In this document: in pieces, positions 23,515 to 27,213 of the stretch
Numbering within the stretch: position 1 is the first letter of the stretch
How the letters are laid out: every line of letters begins with the position of its first letter
Assembly: GCA_002368735.1 (NCBI GenBank)
Contig: DFEQ01000083.1
Location: 1 to 27,213, forward strand
Source of the DNA: Christensenella sp. UBA3798
Lineage (GTDB): Bacteria > Bacillota > Clostridia > Christensenellales > CAG-1252
Length of the DNA: 27,213 bases
Reading direction: 5' to 3'
The notes under the pieces: generated by a model
Database searches by the model: none
The model's input: the letters and a program-made list of their open reading frames with translations, nothing else
Told to the model about the DNA's origin: nothing
Made by a program: the position numbers and the translations under genes

Positions 23515-24665
23515 AGTTTGATTATCTCGACGTCGGCGAGAGCTTCCGAGACAAGTTTTTCTACGTCAAGCTTGGACTCGGCTTCGCGAATAAGCTCGGG
23601 CTTAGGCTTAATGACGGGGAATTTGGGCAAAAACACCGTGCAACAATCCTCGTAGGGTTCGATACTCTTGTCAAAAGTTCCTATTTCACGCGCAGTTTGG
23701 ATGATCTCCTCTTTATCCATACCTATCAGAGGACGGAATACAGGCAGAGTTTCCACCGTCTCATTGGTCACAAGGATGCTTTCCTGCGTTTGAGACGCCA
23801 CCTGCGCCAAGCTCTCACCCGTCGTGATAGAGCCGCACCCGTTCGCTTTTGCAAGGCGCTCCGCAATGCGCATCATAATGCGACGCATGATGGTTATCAT
23901 GTATTCTTCGGGGCACTTTTCGTGAATTTGGCGCTGTATCTCGGTAAAAGATACCACAAAGAGCTCAAATCCTCCTTGGTAGGCAGAGAGTATGCGCGCA
24001 AGGTCGACGACCTTCTGCTTCGCCATCGGGCTGGTATACGGAAAACTGTGAAAATGCACGCCGTACATCTTTAACCCACGCTTTGCCATACGGTAGGCGG
24101 CTACGGGACTGTCAATACCGCCCGAAAGCAAAACGATCCCTTTTCCGGAGCACCCTACCGGCATACCCCCGGCACAGAGGATCTTATCTGAGAATATAAA
24201 GGTATAGCCCTCCTCGCGAACGTCAACGAATATCTCCTTATCGGGAGTAAACAAATCGACTTTAAGACTTGGCGCATAGGAAAGCGCGCTACCGCCGAGC
24301 TCCATCGCTATCTGCTGCGAATTAAGCGGAAACTTTTTATCCGCGCGATTGACTGTAAAGCGGAAGGTGCCGCTATCGGGCAAAAATGCCACGCACTCCT
24401 TCTTTAAAAGATCAAGATCGGTCGGTAGTTTCAAGGCAACGCTGTAAGAATGCAGTCCAAAGACCCTTTTGACCCGCCTTTCTATCTCAAACAGGTCGTC
24501 GAGAGCGAAATTCTCTATAATATAGCGCCCATGCATACGGTTTAAGGAGTATTTTACCCCTTTTAGCGCATGCTTTATATTATCCAAAAGTTGTTTTTCA
24601 AAAGAGGAACGGTTCTTCCCCTTCAGATAAATCTCTCCAAAACGTAATAAAATCACCTTTTCCAT
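23511..24665 (-). CDS. thiI: tRNA 4-thiouridine synthase ThiI
   Basis: The product is 384 aa. It adenylates U8 of tRNA and inserts sulfur to make s4U; in many bacteria it also helps make the thiazole of thiamine. An N-terminal ferredoxin-like/THUMP region (about 1-165) precedes the PP-loop ATPase with SGGIDSP (181-187) and the TTGESLAQVASQT motif. It lacks the C-terminal rhodanese domain found in Escherichia coli ThiI, as is normal in Bacillota, so sulfur must come from a partner. The cysteine desulfurase gene ends 1 nt upstream, which fits that partner. Its stop codon overlaps the PBP stop in the other direction. Confidence 0.96.
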   Translation of the reverse strand: MEKVILLRFGEIYLKGKNRSSFEKQLLDNIKHALKGVKYSLNRMHGRYIIENFALDDLFEIERRVKRVFGLHSYSVALKLPTDLDLLKKECVAFLPDSGTFRFTVNRADKKFPLNSQQIAMELGGSALSYAPSLKVDLFTPDKEIFVDVREEGYTFIFSDKILCAGGMPVGCSGKGIVLLSGGIDSPVAAYRMAKRGLKMYGVHFHSFPYTSPMAKQKVVDLARILSAYQGGFELFVVSFTEIQRQIHEKCPEEYMITIMRRIMMRIAERLAKANGCGSITTGESLAQVASQTQESILVTNETVETLPVFRPLIGMDKEEIIQTAREIGTFDKSIEPYEDCCTVFLPKFPVIKPKPELIREAESKLDVEKLVSEALADVEIIKL

Positions 24666-24666
24666 A

Positions 24667-25803
24667 TCATTTACCTACGTATTTCTTTAGAATATTATAA
24701 TGATTTACGAGTTCGCGCGCCAAGCATTCGACCTCTTCCGTTTGATTTTCCCTGCCAAAACTGATGCGTATAATGCCGTCTGCGTACTCTTTGAGACCAA
24801 GCGCCGCAGGGATGCGTTCGTGCGAACGGCGCGAAGAACACGCCGACCCTGTACCGACGAGGATATCCGCAGTCTCCAAGGAATGCTGCATTACCTCACC
24901 GCGGACATTTTTAAAAGCAAAAGTAAAAATGTGCGGCGAACAAGCGTCGTCCGATATATACTTGATGTCTTCGATATCCGACAAAGCATCCATCAATGAC
25001 GATTTATACGTGCGATACGCTTCGCTGTTTGCGGGAAGTTCTTTTATCGCGCGCTTTGCTGCATAAGCAAAGCTCAAAATACCGCCGACGTTCTCGGTGG
25101 AAGAACGCATCCCGCCTTCCTGTCCACCGCCGTAAATGAGCGGCGAAAGAGAAACTCCCCTTTTTACATATAGCGCGGCAATACCTTTCGGCGCACCTAT
25201 CTTGTGTCCGCTGATGGTATATAGATCAACGTCTAATTGGGCAAGATTGACGGGGATTTTCCCGAAGGCTTGTACTCCGTCAGAGTGAAAAACTACGGAA
25301 GGATTGTGCTTTTTTGCGATTTTAACAAGAGACGCAACGTCGTTTATCGCACCCGTTTCATTATTTACGTGCATTACGGATACAAGAGAAGTATTCTCGT
25401 CTATCATCTTGGCGAAGGCATCCTCATCTACCCTGCCGACTTCATCAACGGGAGAGATGCGAAGCTCATATCCCATGTTTTTTAAGGCAATTGCGGCGTT
25501 ATATATAGCGGGGTGTTCTACGGCGGAAATGACGATATTTGAATTTTTGCGTTTTTTCGTGCAGAAAAGCGCTTGGTTATCCCCCTCCGTCCCTGATGAA
25601 ACAAAATAGAGCGCTCCACCTTGTCCTTTCAATAAGCTAAGAATAGACTCGCGCGCTTCCTCGATGCGGCCATGAACGGCGACGGACGGACGATAATTTG
25701 CGGAGGGATTGAAAAACTCCTCAAGATCGTATCGCTCCAATATCTCCGCGACGTCAGAACTTACGCGGGTGGTTGCGGCATTGTCAAAATATTTAAAGTT
25801 CAT
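24667..25803 (-). CDS. Cysteine desulfurase (NifS/IscS family, ThiI partner)
   Basis: The product is 378 aa, a fold-type I PLP enzyme that takes sulfur from cysteine and holds it as a persulfide. SSGTEGDN (69-76) is the phosphate-binding turn, HSDGVQAFGK (173-182) holds the Asp and Gln that contact PLP, Lys201 (SGHKIG) binds PLP, and Cys322 in the GSACSS loop is the persulfide cysteine. AAGGAG lies 6 nt before the ATG. Placement just before thiI matches the nifZ-thiI pair of Bacillus, so it most likely feeds tRNA thiolation rather than general Fe-S assembly; no iscU-like gene is in the window. It overlaps the upstream membrane-protein gene by 11 nt. Confidence 0.95.
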   Translation of the reverse strand: MNFKYFDNAATTRVSSDVAEILERYDLEEFFNPSANYRPSVAVHGRIEEARESILSLLKGQGGALYFVSSGTEGDNQALFCTKKRKNSNIVISAVEHPAIYNAAIALKNMGYELRISPVDEVGRVDEDAFAKMIDENTSLVSVMHVNNETGAINDVASLVKIAKKHNPSVVFHSDGVQAFGKIPVNLAQLDVDLYTISGHKIGAPKGIAALYVKRGVSLSPLIYGGGQEGGMRSSTENVGGILSFAYAAKRAIKELPANSEAYRTYKSSLMDALSDIEDIKYISDDACSPHIFTFAFKNVRGEVMQHSLETADILVGTGSACSSRRSHERIPAALGLKEYADGIIRISFGRENQTEEVECLARELVNHYNILKKYVGK

Positions 25804-26296
25804 TATTCGCTCCTTTTATCAGTGCGATAGTATAGTCGTCAAATGCGGCGATATATTGCTTGTTTTCATAGGTGAAAACATAGTTTTTAACAGACAAAGT
25901 ATTATTATTTACGACATTTTTCAACACTATTCTATTCTTAATAAATGATAATTTTAGAGTATTTTTATCAATAAAGTCCGATTTTTCCGCATTTTTTGAA
26001 ATCGACATCTTTGACAATTCAAAAACGAACTCTTTCCCATCAACGCCCACCTTTAATGCGTTGTCCGAGAGGGTATATTCGCATACGCTCCCCCGCCCTC
26101 CGACAAGTATCATGGTAACGATCGACGCTGATATCAAGACGACGGGAGCGATCAAAGAAAGGTACCTTTCAAAAAGAATAAATAAAACGATCAACGCCAA
26201 AGATACGGTTATCGTAAGAATAGCCAAGTACAGAAGTACTCTCTTCACGAATGCAAAGGTAGGATCGGTATTTATAATCTTGTAGGCGTAGTTCAT
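25793..26296 (-). CDS. Small membrane protein of unknown function
   Basis: The product is 167 aa and I do not recognise the family. The N-terminal part has two hydrophobic segments (about 20-42 and 46-66) separated by three or four polar residues, a tight hairpin. The remaining 100 residues are polar and Lys/Asn-rich, predicted to be mostly beta strands, and look like a cytoplasmic PH-like or bPH-type domain (alternating patterns such as EYTLSDNALKVGVDGKEFVF), but this is only an impression. Its start overlaps the mutS2 stop as ATGA and its end overlaps the cysteine desulfurase start by 11 nt, so it is firmly in this operon. The codon pattern is more AT-rich than its neighbours. Confidence 0.75.
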   Translation of the reverse strand: MNYAYKIINTDPTFAFVKRVLLYLAILTITVSLALIVLFILFERYLSLIAPVVLISASIVTMILVGGRGSVCEYTLSDNALKVGVDGKEFVFELSKMSISKNAEKSDFIDKNTLKLSFIKNRIVLKNVVNNNTLSVKNYVFTYENKQYIAAFDDYTIALIKGANNEL

Positions 26297-27213
26297 TGCT
26301 TCTTTACCTTTTGCGCGGCGCCGCGTTTGACGGTAGTTGTAAAGTTCCCCACTTTGACAATATAGTCTCCGTTCCTCTTGATGCCTGTCACGAGAGCTAT
26401 TCTGCCGATCTTTTTGATATACACCTCGTCACCGACTTCGGCAATGCCGCCCACGAGTTCCGGCTCGATGTCAGCCTCATCGATATCCTGCCTGTTTGCG
26501 ATCTCTTCGATGCGCTTACGCAGTTTAGTGGCTTCAAAGTAATCCTTTGGCTGCGGCTCATCAAGCAGCTTCTTGAGTTCCGCAAGTATCTCGTTGACTT
26601 CTTCAAGAGAATCCGCCACCTTACGTTTCACTTCGGAGCGCACCGTGGTGGCTATTTTCTCACGAAGGACGAATAGTTTATTCTTTTCTTCCTGTAGAGC
26701 TCGTTTTTCTTCACGCAACTCATCGTTCAGCCGCTTTTCGGCATCCTTTTCAGCCTCAGCCGCACGCCTTGCTTGGTCGGCGGAAAGCAATACTTCGTCA
26801 AAATTCACCCTATCAGCGCCGACTTTATCCTTCGCCTCACGGATGATATCGGCATCCAGGCCAAGTCTAGACGCGATCTGCAGTGCGTTAGAAGTGCCCG
26901 GAACACCTATCACAAGGTGGAAAGTGGGCTCATAGGTCTCGGGGTCGAAATCCATCGATGCGTTCTCCACCCCCGTCGTCCCGTAAGAATACTCCTTCAA
27001 CTTGCCATAATGCGTGGTGATAATGGCTTTTGCGCCGCTCTGACGAAGTCTTTCGGTGATACACACGGCAAGCGCCGCACCCTCGTCCGGGTCGGTGCCC
27101 GCACCAAGTTCGTCAAGCAGTATCAAAGAGTTTTGATTATATTCCCGCATGATATCAACGATATTCTTGATATGAGAAGAAAAGGTACTGAGGCTCTGCT
27201 CAATGCTCTGCTC
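26293..27213 (-). CDS. mutS2: Endonuclease MutS2-like ATPase (5' part outside the window, no Smr domain)
   Basis: The visible part is the C-terminal 306 residues; the frame stays open to the window edge. The first residues include EQSIEQSLSTFSSHIKNI, the switch region typical of MutS2, then Walker B ILLDELGAGTDP and ITTHYGKLKEYSY. A long charged coiled coil (about 125-215 of the visible part) and a small KOW-like beta domain (VGDEVYIKKIGRIALV) follow. MutS2 proteins act against recombination or on stalled and collided ribosomes. They normally end in an Smr nuclease domain of about 80 residues; here the stop codon comes right after the beta domain. The stop overlaps the next gene as ATGA, which argues against a frameshift artefact. 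Confidence 0.93.
   Translation of the reverse strand, partial: EQSIEQSLSTFSSHIKNIVDIMREYNQNSLILLDELGAGTDPDEGAALAVCITERLRQSGAKAIITTHYGKLKEYSYGTTGVENASMDFDPETYEPTFHLVIGVPGTSNALQIASRLGLDADIIREAKDKVGADRVNFDEVLLSADQARRAAEAEKDAEKRLNDELREEKRALQEEKNKLFVLREKIATTVRSEVKRKVADSLEEVNEILAELKKLLDEPQPKDYFEATKLRKRIEEIANRQDIDEADIEPELVGGIAEVGDEVYIKKIGRIALVTGIKRNGDYIVKVGNFTTTVKRGAAQKVKKQ

Overview
The window looks like a chromosomal segment of an endospore-forming member of the Bacillota (class Clostridia). The evidence is the complete spoIIA operon (anti-anti-sigma factor, anti-sigma factor, sigma-F), a reduced clostridial-type spoVAC-spoVAD-spoVAE set, a Bacillota-type LexA with CGAAC-N4-GTTC operators, a nuclease-type MutL beside MutS, a MutS2, and a rhodanese-less ThiI beside a cysteine desulfurase. 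Genus cannot be told from the sequence alone. There is no plasmid, phage, insertion sequence or CRISPR signal; this is compact core-genome DNA.

Layout. 1-150: end of a tRNA (probably Thr), a complete tRNA-Tyr and a terminator. 319-1598: an N-terminal-nucleophile amidase and a TMEM175-type channel protein. 1614-3065 (minus): spoIIAC, spoIIAB, spoIIAA. 3298-5118 (plus): spoVAC, spoVAD, spoVAE, diverging from spoIIA. 5115-6731 (minus): a GH13-fold protein that has lost its catalytic residues. 6843-9545 (plus): dnaX, ybaB, recR, then a bidirectional terminator. 9616-10941 (minus): a PadR regulator fused to four membrane segments. 11242-12988 (plus): a tyrosine recombinase and lexA. 12985-21234 (minus): one long operon of a DUF1292 gene, miaB, mutS, mutL, miaA and a methionine gamma-lyase-like PLP enzyme. 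21364-23514 (plus): a class A penicillin-binding protein. 23511-27213 (minus): mutS2 (5' end beyond the window), a small membrane protein, a cysteine desulfurase and thiI.

Themes. Genome maintenance (dnaX, recR, mutS, mutL, mutS2, lexA, recombinase), tRNA modification (miaA, miaB, thiI with its sulfur donor) and sporulation (spoIIA, spoVA, possibly the PBP) make up most of the content. Packing is tight: ATGA or TAATG couplings join most operon genes, and three convergent pairs overlap exactly at their stop codons.

Most notable observations: (i) four genes have a -10 element ending exactly 6 nt before the ATG with no Shine-Dalgarno, suggesting leaderless mRNAs, three of them with the -35 TTTACA; (ii) the GH13 protein next to spoVA has lost all catalytic motifs while keeping the fold motifs, so it is probably a pseudoenzyme; (iii) the MutS2 ends before the usual Smr nuclease domain; (iv) the PadR protein appears membrane-tethered; (v) lexA carries two SOS operators 22 bp apart; (vi) hfq is missing from its usual place after miaA. 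I did not find a clearly new multigene system.
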